Part shown: in pieces, positions 17,900 to 27,031 of the stretch
Layout of the letters: the number at the start of each line of letters is the position of its first letter
Numbering within the stretch: the stretch's first letter is position 1
Origin: Edaphobacter sp. 4G125
GTDB lineage: Bacteria; Acidobacteriota; Terriglobia; Terriglobales; Acidobacteriaceae
Length of the DNA: 64,000 nucleotides
Direction: 5' to 3'
NCBI RefSeq assembly: GCF_014274685.1
Contig: NZ_CP060393.1
Coordinates: forward strand, 4,190,615-4,254,614
Notes under the pieces: model-generated
Seen by the model: the letters and a program-made list of their open reading frames with translations, nothing else
Databases searched by the model: none
What the model was told of the DNA's origin: nothing
Translations under genes and position numbers: made by a program

Positions 17900-18823
17900 T
17901 TACATGTTGGTGTGTCCGGCCCGCATCTCTTCGTTGAATGATGGCTTCAGGAATTGTAGCGCCGAAGCCAGCTCCTGCTCATACCCCTCGCGATGCTCTA
18001 TAAGAGCGGGAGCAGGGGTGGCAAACTCCGTATCGGGAGTCAGCAAAATTACGCCTTCATGCGCAACCGCAGCCGCCGTCTTCTTCAGCTCCTCGACGGT
18101 CGTGTTGAGGTACTGCGCGTCGCGCGGATCGGTCAGCCAAACCGGCTCGCCGCCGCCCAGGACACCCGAAAGCCAGAAGACCTTCGCCGCCAGGAACTCC
18201 TGACGTTGCGCTTCGGTGGTGTCGTTGAAGATGAACTTCTTCTGCTTGGTGCTGTAATAGCGGGTCGTTACCGGAACAGGCTGACGGTTGCCGCTCTTTA
18301 CCAATTCCAGCTGGCCCTGATCGAACGTCTTGCGGATGGCGTTATAGATGAAGCCTTCGGCGAAGGGCTGCTCCATGGCAGCGACCACTTCGGCAAAGGT
18401 CACCGTCATAGACCCCGACACCTTGGCATGGAGAATGTTCTCCTTGCCATCCTCAAGCCGAGCATCGCCATGAACGATGTAGGTATCCGCACCTGAAGTG
18501 GATGCGTGGAAAGGCCACTCAAAGTTCCCGAAGCTCAAAGGAAGGCCGTGCAGGGTCAGATAACAGTCTGGACGTGGATTCTTCAGGCGTGTGGCAGTCT
18601 CCTTCAGATAGCTCTCCACCACATCCTTCAGAGCGGCTCCGCTGAAGTCGAATGCGGCGCTCAGCTCCAGCGTTTGGGTCTTCGCAGTGTTCGAGGCCGG
18701 ACCGAGAGTGAAACGCGCCGTCGGTCCGCCGGAGAAGTCCTTGCCCTCCTGCTGCGCGACTACGACCAGCCCGGCCGCCTTAGCTGCCGCCTCAACCTGT
18801 CCTGCTAATACACCTGTGCTCAT
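17900..18823 (-). CDS. Hypothetical protein, 307 residues
   Basis: I do not recognise this family. It lacks a signal peptide and transmembrane helices, so it appears cytoplasmic. The sequence is a mix of alpha and beta with one clear internal region, TVTFAEVVAAMEQPFAEGFIYN, and a central stretch rich in aromatic and polar residues (FWLSGVLGGGEPVWLTDP). The start is an ATG with AAGG upstream. It lies between dacB and the GH76 gene on the same strand with short gaps (52 and 36 bases), so it may be part of that transcription unit. Confidence 0.6.
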   Translation of the reverse strand: MSTGVLAGQVEAAAKAAGLVVVAQQEGKDFSGGPTARFTLGPASNTAKTQTLELSAAFDFSGAALKDVVESYLKETATRLKNPRPDCYLTLHGLPLSFGNFEWPFHASTSGADTYIVHGDARLEDGKENILHAKVSGSMTVTFAEVVAAMEQPFAEGFIYNAIRKTFDQGQLELVKSGNRQPVPVTTRYYSTKQKKFIFNDTTEAQRQEFLAAKVFWLSGVLGGGEPVWLTDPRDAQYLNTTVEELKKTAAAVAHEGVILLTPDTEFATPAPALIEHREGYEQELASALQFLKPSFNEEMRAGHTNM

Positions 18824-18859
18824 CTGACCTTGTTCCTTTTGATTTTTTCCGTAACCTTT

Positions 18860-20035
18860 TTATTTTACCGCCTCAGCGACCTTTTCCACGTCGGTTGGCG
18901 CGGAGTCGTGCGGTAGAGCTGCCACCAGGGCATCCAAAGCCGAGCTTTGCGTTCCCGCATCAATAGCCTCCGGAGGTCCGGACCACGTCACGCCAAATGT
19001 GTTCTGTGGAGTGCGGTTTTTCGTCCAGATTGAGCCCGCATTGACTCGGAAGGCTTTGGCATAACGCGGTTCCGGGGCAACCGTATCCAATGCCCGCAGG
19101 TTTCGCACGAAGATGCCTTTGAACTGGATAGCATCGGCGCCGCACTTTGGTTCGCAGACATCATGCAGGACTCCCTCCCCGTCCCCAAGATGCGCCAATG
19201 CTGCATCCGCAATTTTCCGGGCATCGTCCAGCACTGCGGCGTTGCCTTGATGCCGGGACCACTCCGCCAATCCTCCCAGGATCACGCCCTGGTTGTAGCT
19301 CCAGACCGTCTTCTGGTTGTTGCGGCATGCACCCGTTTTGGCATCGATTGTCAGGCCATCATTAATCAGGTTTTCGCTGTTGATCATTCCCGATTGGCGG
19401 AACCATTGCCATTCCTTCGCTGCCCAACCAGCATATTTATCTCGATCCTCAGACGAGCGCGTGGCCAGATGCGCTGCAACCGAGAGAAACAACTCATTGG
19501 CGATTGCATTCTTATAGGTACGGTCTTTGCTCCACCAGATGCCCCCGCCACAGGTTGCGTCCCAACCGCCGGCCATATCGGCGAAGATGGACTCCGCCAT
19601 CGTCAGGTAGCGCGCATCGTGGGTGAGATCGTACGCGTCGATCCATGCGAGTGCCCACCAACCCTCATCGTCGTAATACTTGTTCAGGAATCCAGGGAAA
19701 CCGGTCATCTCCTTGCCTTCGACCGTTTGTTGCTCCTTCGGGACAGGGACTTGCGCCGTGGCATAGGTGTGGCTCAGCACAGAGACATATTTTCTTGATC
19801 CGCTCATGCGCATGAAGCCTGTAATTGCGGTGATCGCATTGGCGGAGTTCCACCATCCCGTCGTGCGATAAAGACCCGTACGGGGCACATACCACTGCTG
19901 CAAAGCATCCACCGCAAGCTGCGCCCGATGAAGCATCTCCGGCTTCGGTTCGCCGTTCTGCGTCCGCTCCTGAGAGCTGCAAACGAATGCCGTATTGAGA
20001 CAGAGAAAAAGCAGGACGATCCGCTGGAAGGTCAT
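18860..20035 (-). CDS. GH76-family alpha-1,6-mannanase-like glycoside hydrolase, exported
   Basis: A 391-residue protein with a signal peptide (VLLFLCLNTAFVCSS) and an (alpha/alpha)6 barrel typical of GH76. The paired catalytic aspartates appear as D122-D123 in YYDDEGWWALAW, and the family pattern continues with WDATCGGGIWWS and YKNAIANELFLSVAA. GH76 enzymes cleave the alpha-1,6 backbone of fungal or bacterial mannan. With the GH92 mannosidase at 44811 it suggests mannan use. Confidence 0.88.
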   Translation of the reverse strand: MTFQRIVLLFLCLNTAFVCSSQERTQNGEPKPEMLHRAQLAVDALQQWYVPRTGLYRTTGWWNSANAITAITGFMRMSGSRKYVSVLSHTYATAQVPVPKEQQTVEGKEMTGFPGFLNKYYDDEGWWALAWIDAYDLTHDARYLTMAESIFADMAGGWDATCGGGIWWSKDRTYKNAIANELFLSVAAHLATRSSEDRDKYAGWAAKEWQWFRQSGMINSENLINDGLTIDAKTGACRNNQKTVWSYNQGVILGGLAEWSRHQGNAAVLDDARKIADAALAHLGDGEGVLHDVCEPKCGADAIQFKGIFVRNLRALDTVAPEPRYAKAFRVNAGSIWTKNRTPQNTFGVTWSGPPEAIDAGTQSSALDALVAALPHDSAPTDVEKVAEAVK

Positions 20036-20143
20036 CCTTCCGTTTTACCAGCGGAGCGTCCGTCTATGAAGTGCCGTTCTTTAGCCAGATCGATGTATCT
20101 TCGCGCACAGCCTTTGTGCGCGGGGCGGTTGAGGAATCGAAGT

Positions 20144-20488
20144 TTAACTTTTCTTTCGCGGCGGAACCTTCTTTCCCGCCTTGCGCGCCTCCGAGAGTCC
20201 AATCGCAATCGCCTGTTTCCGACTGGTGACTTTTTTACCGCTGCGTCCGCTCTTCAGCTTGCCGCGCTTCATCTCACGCATCTCGCGCTCTACATTCTTT
20301 CCAACGGACGGACCATACTTTCTTGAACTCGACTTCTTGTTCGCCTTCTTCGATGTAGATTTTCTCGCGGTAGATTTCTTTGCCGAGGTCTTCTTACTCG
20401 CACTCCTGCTCTTCTTACTTGTGCTTCTCGTACTCTTCTTGCTTGGAGATTTCTTCGAAGACTTCTTGCTTGCCTTTTTGGTTGCCAT
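20144..20488 (-). CDS. Lysine-rich histone-H1-like protein with C-terminal DUF6496-like domain
   Basis: A 114-residue, extremely basic protein. The first 55 residues consist almost only of Lys, Ser, Ala, Thr and Arg in repeating KK(S/A) units, resembling eukaryotic H1 tails and bacterial H1-like proteins. The last 58 residues (from about YGPSVGKNVEREMREMK to the end) match the short domain often called DUF6496, with a SGRKQAIAIGLSEA-like core. It probably binds DNA and may compact the nucleoid. A strong Shine-Dalgarno (GGAGG) precedes the ATG. The repetitive coding DNA (cttctt units on the plus strand) makes length polymorphism likely. Confidence 0.8.
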   Translation of the reverse strand: MATKKASKKSSKKSPSKKSTRSTSKKSRSASKKTSAKKSTARKSTSKKANKKSSSRKYGPSVGKNVEREMREMKRGKLKSGRSGKKVTSRKQAIAIGLSEARKAGKKVPPRKKS

Positions 20489-20563
20489 AACTATCCTCCC
20501 AATTCATTTCAGAAGGCAGAAAGCATCCCATCAGTTGCATCTCATGTTCGGAGATTTCTTCAC

Positions 20564-22096
20564 TCAATGCGTAGCGCGTCTCCGTCTCCTCAGCACAAGC
20601 CCGACAAGAAACAGCAACGCGGCAGCACCAAAGAGACGCACCAACATCCTATGCATCCACGTTGGTGTGCGTTGAAGTGTGTCCTCCTGCCACGCAGCCT
20701 TTACTCGTGCAAGATCGTCTGAGAGCCCCGGGATCGTAATTGCGTTTAGATCATCCGTCGGTAACGAGCCAAAGATTCGCTCGGGCGATGGTAGCCCTCC
20801 ATTAACATCCTTTGGAATCGCAGTCATCATCGCATTCACTTCAGCATCGCGAGGGTCGTCGAAGAGCGATACATCCGCCGTGTTCGGAAATAGCGTGTCG
20901 GTGCCGGTCATCTTCTTCTCGATGGCCGCCACACCATCCTGGCATACACCCAGCGGATAATAGCCGCCAAAGGGCAAGTCAGGCCGCCGCAGATGCTGAT
21001 GCGCAAACGCGATCACCATTCTGGCTACAAGCCGGGTCACTTCGACGGCATCCTGATCGCGGTACGTGTGCGCATGACGACCCAACACCCAGGCCTGGTC
21101 CAGCGTATCCATCGTGCGAAACTCACTCTTGCCGTCGATGCCGAAGTACCAGCTCACATTTGCATTCACCTTTGGCCCGCGAATCTCCCACTCGTACTCC
21201 GCGTGGCTCACCGGCACCAGGAGTGGCCGCTTCTCGCCAGGAATCCGAATCTGCGAGTCGATCCAGAAGGGCATCATCACTTCCTGTCCCTTGTAGTGGA
21301 AGTGTCCGAAGTTCGCGAAGTAGCGCGCATCGTAGACCTGCACTGTGTGGCCAGTCGTCATCAATGCCGTCATCAGTTGCTCTGGCGTGGATACTGTATG
21401 TCCATCGATTGCTGCCAAAACCTGAGCCACCCCATTCAGCTCGTTCATGCTCAGCCGATTCAACACATCCGCCAGTCGCTGGCTTTCCGCATGCAGAGGT
21501 GCCAGTTGCGAATTCGGCCCATCTCCGCGCTGAACTCCAGCACCCAGATCGAAGACGATTCCCTCCATCGTGAATCCCGGCAATGTCGATGGCTTGTTCA
21601 GATCGACAGTCTCCGCCTTCTCCAGCGTGTACGGACCGAGATCGATGAAAGGTTTGATCCGCTCCGTCGTTACCGGTCCAGTCTCCAGCGCGGCATGCTC
21701 ACTCGCACTCTCATGCATCGAAGCCGTTCCATCGTCCTTCTTCGCAAAGAACCTTCCCGCAATCTTGACCGTCGGATTGATGCCTTTGAGCGTCCACCCT
21801 GGAAAACGATCCAACCCGCGCCAATCTTTACCCAGAATCAATTCACGCAGCCGATGAATCAGCGCTGGCGACATCAGCGCCGGTCCTTGCTTTCCACCAT
21901 TCAGCTGCGCCAATAGAGCGTCGGTGAATCCCGGCGTAGCCGAAAGCTCGCGCATCATCCCTGACAGCAGAATCGTGTTCGGCGGCATTGGCCCTTCCGG
22001 CACCACGTAGGTCGCGTCTCCCTTGCACCCAATCAGCGCCAACGATACTACAGAAGCCAACGTCCACATTCGCAGAAACGACACGCCCATCCGCAT
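20564..22096 (-). CDS. Putative lipoprotein with C-terminal membrane anchor, function unknown
   Basis: A 510-residue protein. The N-terminus has a signal segment and lipobox ending LALIGC (Cys24), so it should be lipidated. The C-terminus has one hydrophobic helix followed by an arginine-rich tail (about 482-510, ending RRRRRATH). It would thus be held at both ends, with about 450 residues outside the cytoplasm. The middle shows no recognised motif. Acidobacterial hypothetical proteins of this length occur, but I cannot name the family. Confidence 0.7.
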   Translation of the reverse strand: MRMGVSFLRMWTLASVVSLALIGCKGDATYVVPEGPMPPNTILLSGMMRELSATPGFTDALLAQLNGGKQGPALMSPALIHRLRELILGKDWRGLDRFPGWTLKGINPTVKIAGRFFAKKDDGTASMHESASEHAALETGPVTTERIKPFIDLGPYTLEKAETVDLNKPSTLPGFTMEGIVFDLGAGVQRGDGPNSQLAPLHAESQRLADVLNRLSMNELNGVAQVLAAIDGHTVSTPEQLMTALMTTGHTVQVYDARYFANFGHFHYKGQEVMMPFWIDSQIRIPGEKRPLLVPVSHAEYEWEIRGPKVNANVSWYFGIDGKSEFRTMDTLDQAWVLGRHAHTYRDQDAVEVTRLVARMVIAFAHQHLRRPDLPFGGYYPLGVCQDGVAAIEKKMTGTDTLFPNTADVSLFDDPRDAEVNAMMTAIPKDVNGGLPSPERIFGSLPTDDLNAITIPGLSDDLARVKAAWQEDTLQRTPTWMHRMLVRLFGAAALLFLVGLVLRRRRRATH

Positions 22097-22155
22097 CCGC
22101 CTATTAAAACCTCAAGCGGCTTGCGGAGCAACAATCCCCCGCCTATTTTCTGAAG

Positions 22156-22214
22156 TGTCATCCTGAGCGGAGCCTCTCGCAGTTCTATCGCGAGAGGCGT
22201 AGTTGAAGGATCTG
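22156..22214. repeat. Palindromic intergenic repeat unit, type GTCATCCTGAGC...GAAGGATCT
   Basis: Between gatB and the lipoprotein gene lies a unit starting TGTCATCCTGAGCGGAGC and ending TTGAAGGATCTGC. It contains a perfect 9-base inverted repeat, GCCTCTCGC (22172-22180) with GCGAGAGGC (22190-22198). Short repeats of this pattern are familiar to me from acidobacterial and other genomes, but copy number cannot be judged here. Confidence 0.5.
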
Positions 22215-22242
22215 CGTCTGCTCTTTCTGCATGGCGCAGGTC

Positions 22243-23733
<1,491 letters not shown>

Positions 23734-23889
23734 GATTACCACCGATTTTATCAAGTATGCCGTTCAGCCATCCGTCCTCACGCATACGGCAGAACTGGAG
23801 CTCCTCAAAAACCGCATAGCCTTCTCACTTTGGTCAGGATCTACTTACTCAAGCAGATATTTCTATCTTCTTTTGCATCACAGTCCTCA

Positions 23890-23970
23890 TCATGGCTTTT
23901 CGACTTCGTCGCCGCCGATCGCCTGCTCCAGCTCCGCCTGGCTCAGATGCACCAGCTCATTTGAATGCAT
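23890..23970 (-). CDS. Candidate micro-ORF with double-glycine-type leader, 26 residues
   Basis: On the minus strand an ATG at 23968-23970, inside the 3' end of the peptidase E gene in another frame, opens a 26-codon frame with AAGGG upstream at usable spacing. The translated segment LSQAELEQAIGG is close to the double-glycine leader consensus LSxxELxxIxGG. Only six residues (DEVEKP) follow the GG, too few for a known bacteriocin. It may be a chance match, a remnant or a signalling peptide. No ABC transporter with a C39 peptidase is seen nearby. Confidence 0.2.
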   Translation of the reverse strand: MHSNELVHLSQAELEQAIGGDEVEKP

Positions 23971-24688
23971 TCCACTGCCCTTCAGAGACGACCTCGACGG
24001 CACCGCCTTCCACTCGAATTGCCGTTTGATCGTCGATGACATACATCGGAACAGGCAGCTTCGCAGCCCACTTCTCTGCGCTCACAAAGGAGGCATCAGG
24101 ACGATCTTCGTGGTTCGCGTGCGGAAGAATGGCGAAGTCTGCAAATCCCGCACCTTTGGCCGTGATGAAGTTCATTCTGACCTCACCCTCCGATGCTGCG
24201 AAGGTCATCTCCTCCAGCGTGAGTGGAGTACCAGTGCCTTTATAGGGCCTATGGTAGGTCTCGGCGAAGATGGGAGCTGCAATCATGCTGCCTGCGCTTA
24301 CTCCGACATAGACCAGGTTTTGCAGCGACGGCAGGAATTCTGCCAGCCCGGACTGGCTCATCCAGTAGCTCAGATAAAGCGGGTCGCCGCCCCACACCAG
24401 CAGAGCGTCGGACTGCTCGAGCGACGAGACCCAGACATCTTTCGCAATACTAGGCAGCGCGGTAAGTTCAAGGACTCCAAGCGACTTCCAGCCTAATTCG
24501 CATAACGGAGTCGGTACTTTTCCGCATATCGCCTTATAGGCCATACCCGCGCCAACGGCAAAAGGATAGATCCCCGTGGGAATGAAGAGCGCGTTGGACT
24601 CTGCGATCGGTTTTCCGAGAAGGCCGATCAAAGCGCCACGGATGCTGGGATTACTGATGCCAGAAGAAGTCAGAAGAAGCTTCATCAT
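23957..24688 (-). CDS. Peptidase E-like (S51) family protein
   Basis: A 243-residue protein of the class I glutamine-amidotransferase-like fold. It has the family motif VWGGDPLYLSYWM and the nucleophile elbow GVSAGSM with the catalytic Ser, and a conserved His in LPHANHEDRP. Family members hydrolyse N-terminal aspartyl dipeptides in the cytoplasm; other members make cyanophycin dipeptides. The start is ATG (24686-24688), with a second ATG one codon later. It follows the squalene-hopene cyclase gene on the minus strand after a 148-base gap with no recognised feature. Confidence 0.82.
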   Translation of the reverse strand: MMKLLLTSSGISNPSIRGALIGLLGKPIAESNALFIPTGIYPFAVGAGMAYKAICGKVPTPLCELGWKSLGVLELTALPSIAKDVWVSSLEQSDALLVWGGDPLYLSYWMSQSGLAEFLPSLQNLVYVGVSAGSMIAAPIFAETYHRPYKGTGTPLTLEEMTFAASEGEVRMNFITAKGAGFADFAILPHANHEDRPDASFVSAEKWAAKLPVPMYVIDDQTAIRVEGGAVEVVSEGQWNAFK

Positions 24689-24836
24689 GCCTGCCCTTTG
24701 GTATGGTTGGCCTGCATTACGAGTCTATCTTTGAATATGCCTTCTTCCGGTGCTAAGCGAACACGATCAGTTTTCGTAAAGAACACGCTTCGCTTTACTG
24801 AATGCGGTTCCAATGCGGTAGAAGCGTCCGTTGTCA

Positions 24837-26816
24837 CTAACTCTTGCTTCGCTTGCCGTAAACTCCGAGCGCCAACAGCGGAAAGTAGTTCCGGTACAGG
24901 TGGTAGCTGATGTAGAACACGCCTGGGAAACCCGTCCCTGTCGTGATCGTCTCGTCCCATGTTCCATCCGGACGCTGATTCTCGCAGAGCCAGCGGACTC
25001 CATCCTGGACCGAATTGCTGCGGACTCCGCCCGCCGCCATCAGTCCTAGTAATGCCCACGCCGTCTGCGATGGCGTGCTCACAGCCCGTTCGAACCGCTC
25101 TGTGTCATATCCCAGGCAGCTCTCACCCCATCCGCCATCGGGATTCTGAATCTCGCGCAGCCAGTGTGCTCCACGAGCAATCGCCTCGACCGCACCGGGA
25201 GCTCCGGATGCAACCAAGCCACGTAGAGCCAGGAAGGTCCCGTAGATGTAGTTCACTCCCCAGCGGCCATACCAGCTTCCGTTCTCCTCCTGATGAGACA
25301 GCAGATAATGAACACCGCGGATAATCGCCGGATGCGTACAATCGAACCCACGTTTACATAGCGACTCGATCACGCGCCCCGTGATATCTGGGCAGGTTGG
25401 ATCCAGCATGGCATTGTGATCGGCAAAAGGGACCTTGTTCAGGATCTGCCAGTTGTTATCCACATCGAAGGCGGCCCATCCACCATCGGAACTTTGCATC
25501 CCCAGCAGCCAGTCCACTGCTCTCCGCTCGGCGCGCTTCTGCCGCTCCGGATCACTTGCCTTGGCATGCAGCAGCGTCAATAACACCATCGCCGTGTCGT
25601 CTATATCGGGATAGAACTCATTGGCAAACTCAAACACCCAGCCCGAAGGTGTCAGGTTCGGACGCTTGGTCGCCCAATCTCCTCTGCGCCGAATCTCCTT
25701 GCTCAACAGCCAGTCCGCAGCAGCAGTCATCTGTTCCGGGTTCCCCTGCCCCGCCTCGCCCAGCGCAAAGGCCCCAATCGCCGTGTCCCACACTGGAGAC
25801 TTCGCCGGCTGGAAGACCATCCCCTCTTCACTCTCCAGCATCAGGCCGTCGAAGTGACCAATCGCCTCCATCAGGTCTGGATGGTCGCGCTCGTATCCCA
25901 GAACATCCATTGCCATGATGGAGTACATGATTGAGGGATAGATCGCCCCCAACCCCTCGCTATAGTGCAGCCGGTCCAGCATCCAGTGCTCGGCCTCGCG
26001 AATCGCGCGATCGCGAATCTTCTTCACGCTCTGCCGCTCCCAGCGCTTGAACAGCTTATCGGCGCGGATAAACAGGTTGGCGATGCGGTCCTTGCGATGC
26101 AGCGCGATGCGCTTGTTCGGGTGGAACAGCTCTTCGATGCGCAGCCCTCCTGGCGTAGGCCGCGTGCCTCCCAGCGCCTGCACAATCGAAAGTGGAACAA
26201 TGATCGTCCGAGTCCACGACGACATCTCGTACAGCACGCTGCCCGGAATAATCATGATCTCCGGAGGAATCGTCGGGCAATACTTCTTCGGAAACAGGTC
26301 GAAGAAGCTGTAGTTGATCCGCGTGTAGCTGTTGCAGGCCTGAATCCCTCCCATCTTCAGGATCAACGTACGGGCTTTTTGCATGCGCGGGTCCTCGGGA
26401 CTCAGGCCCGTCATCTTCAGCATCGTGTAGGCCCGCACCGTAGCGTTGATCTCCGATGGGCCGGGCTCATAGATGTTCCACCCGCCGTCTGGACGCTGCG
26501 TCTCAAGCAGCGACTTCGCCGCTTTGCGAATCTTCGGCATCGTCGGCGGATCCCAGCTTCCATTCGCCGCCGGGGGATAGAGCCACATCTGCAACAGAAT
26601 GTAGTCCGACAGCAGAGTCGTGTCCGCCGTAAGGTCGCCCACCCAATAGCCTTCAGGATTTTGCTGCGCCTGAAGCGTTGTAGCTGCACGGGCCGCGGTT
26701 TCCCTGGCCTCATGAACCGAGGTGTTGCGTACCGCTGCCTGCACAAAGGGTGCTAGCGCCTGGAGGTTATACGACGCCTGTCCGCCATCAAAAACAATTC
26801 CGGGCACTTCCTTCAT
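24837..26816 (-). CDS. shc: Squalene-hopene cyclase
   Basis: This triterpene cyclase turns squalene into hopene or diplopterol for hopanoid membrane lipids; it is monotopic in the inner membrane. The catalytic DxDD motif is D404-I-D-D407 in FYPDIDDTAMVLL. At least five QW repeats are visible (for example QNPEGYW, QRPDGGW, QSSDGGW, QEENGSW, QNPDGGW), and the C-terminal half contains the conserved aromatic GVNYIYGTFLALRGL. The frame opens 63 codons upstream, but that stretch is not family-like. The ATG at 26814-26816 has AGGAG nine bases upstream and gives a normal 659 residues. Confidence 0.95.
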   Translation of the reverse strand: MKEVPGIVFDGGQASYNLQALAPFVQAAVRNTSVHEARETAARAATTLQAQQNPEGYWVGDLTADTTLLSDYILLQMWLYPPAANGSWDPPTMPKIRKAAKSLLETQRPDGGWNIYEPGPSEINATVRAYTMLKMTGLSPEDPRMQKARTLILKMGGIQACNSYTRINYSFFDLFPKKYCPTIPPEIMIIPGSVLYEMSSWTRTIIVPLSIVQALGGTRPTPGGLRIEELFHPNKRIALHRKDRIANLFIRADKLFKRWERQSVKKIRDRAIREAEHWMLDRLHYSEGLGAIYPSIMYSIMAMDVLGYERDHPDLMEAIGHFDGLMLESEEGMVFQPAKSPVWDTAIGAFALGEAGQGNPEQMTAAADWLLSKEIRRRGDWATKRPNLTPSGWVFEFANEFYPDIDDTAMVLLTLLHAKASDPERQKRAERRAVDWLLGMQSSDGGWAAFDVDNNWQILNKVPFADHNAMLDPTCPDITGRVIESLCKRGFDCTHPAIIRGVHYLLSHQEENGSWYGRWGVNYIYGTFLALRGLVASGAPGAVEAIARGAHWLREIQNPDGGWGESCLGYDTERFERAVSTPSQTAWALLGLMAAGGVRSNSVQDGVRWLCENQRPDGTWDETITTGTGFPGVFYISYHLYRNYFPLLALGVYGKRSKS

Positions 26817-26852
26817 TCCACCCTGCTCCTTCTCTAAAACCGTCATTTGAAT

Positions 26853-26934
26853 ACAGGTTTTCGCAAATATGAAAGTAGCAGAGATCCAGACAGAAATCCA
26901 CCAAACCCGTCGCTGAATGACAGGTTTTCGCAAA
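26853..26934. repeat. 15-base direct repeat upstream of shc
   Basis: ACAGGTTTTCGCAAA occurs at 26853-26867 and again at 26920-26934, 67 bases apart, with partly similar flanks (GAAT before, ATAT after). It sits between the divergent shc and htpG genes and could be a pair of regulator sites or a relic of a small duplication. Confidence 0.6.
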
Positions 26935-27031
26935 ATATCGAATTTCCATCTCAGTCTTGGGGGCAGACAGCACCGCAACCCGGTGTCGCGTTTCTGTGGC
27001 GACACATTTTTGGCAATAATGAAAAAACGCT

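Noticed and set aside
24689..24836. Possible extra gene between pepE and shc
   Set aside because: The only frames are continuations of out-of-frame reading from shc, with no start site.
26817..27031. CIRCE element upstream of htpG
   Set aside because: No TTAGCACTC-N9-GAGTGCTAA or close variant is present.
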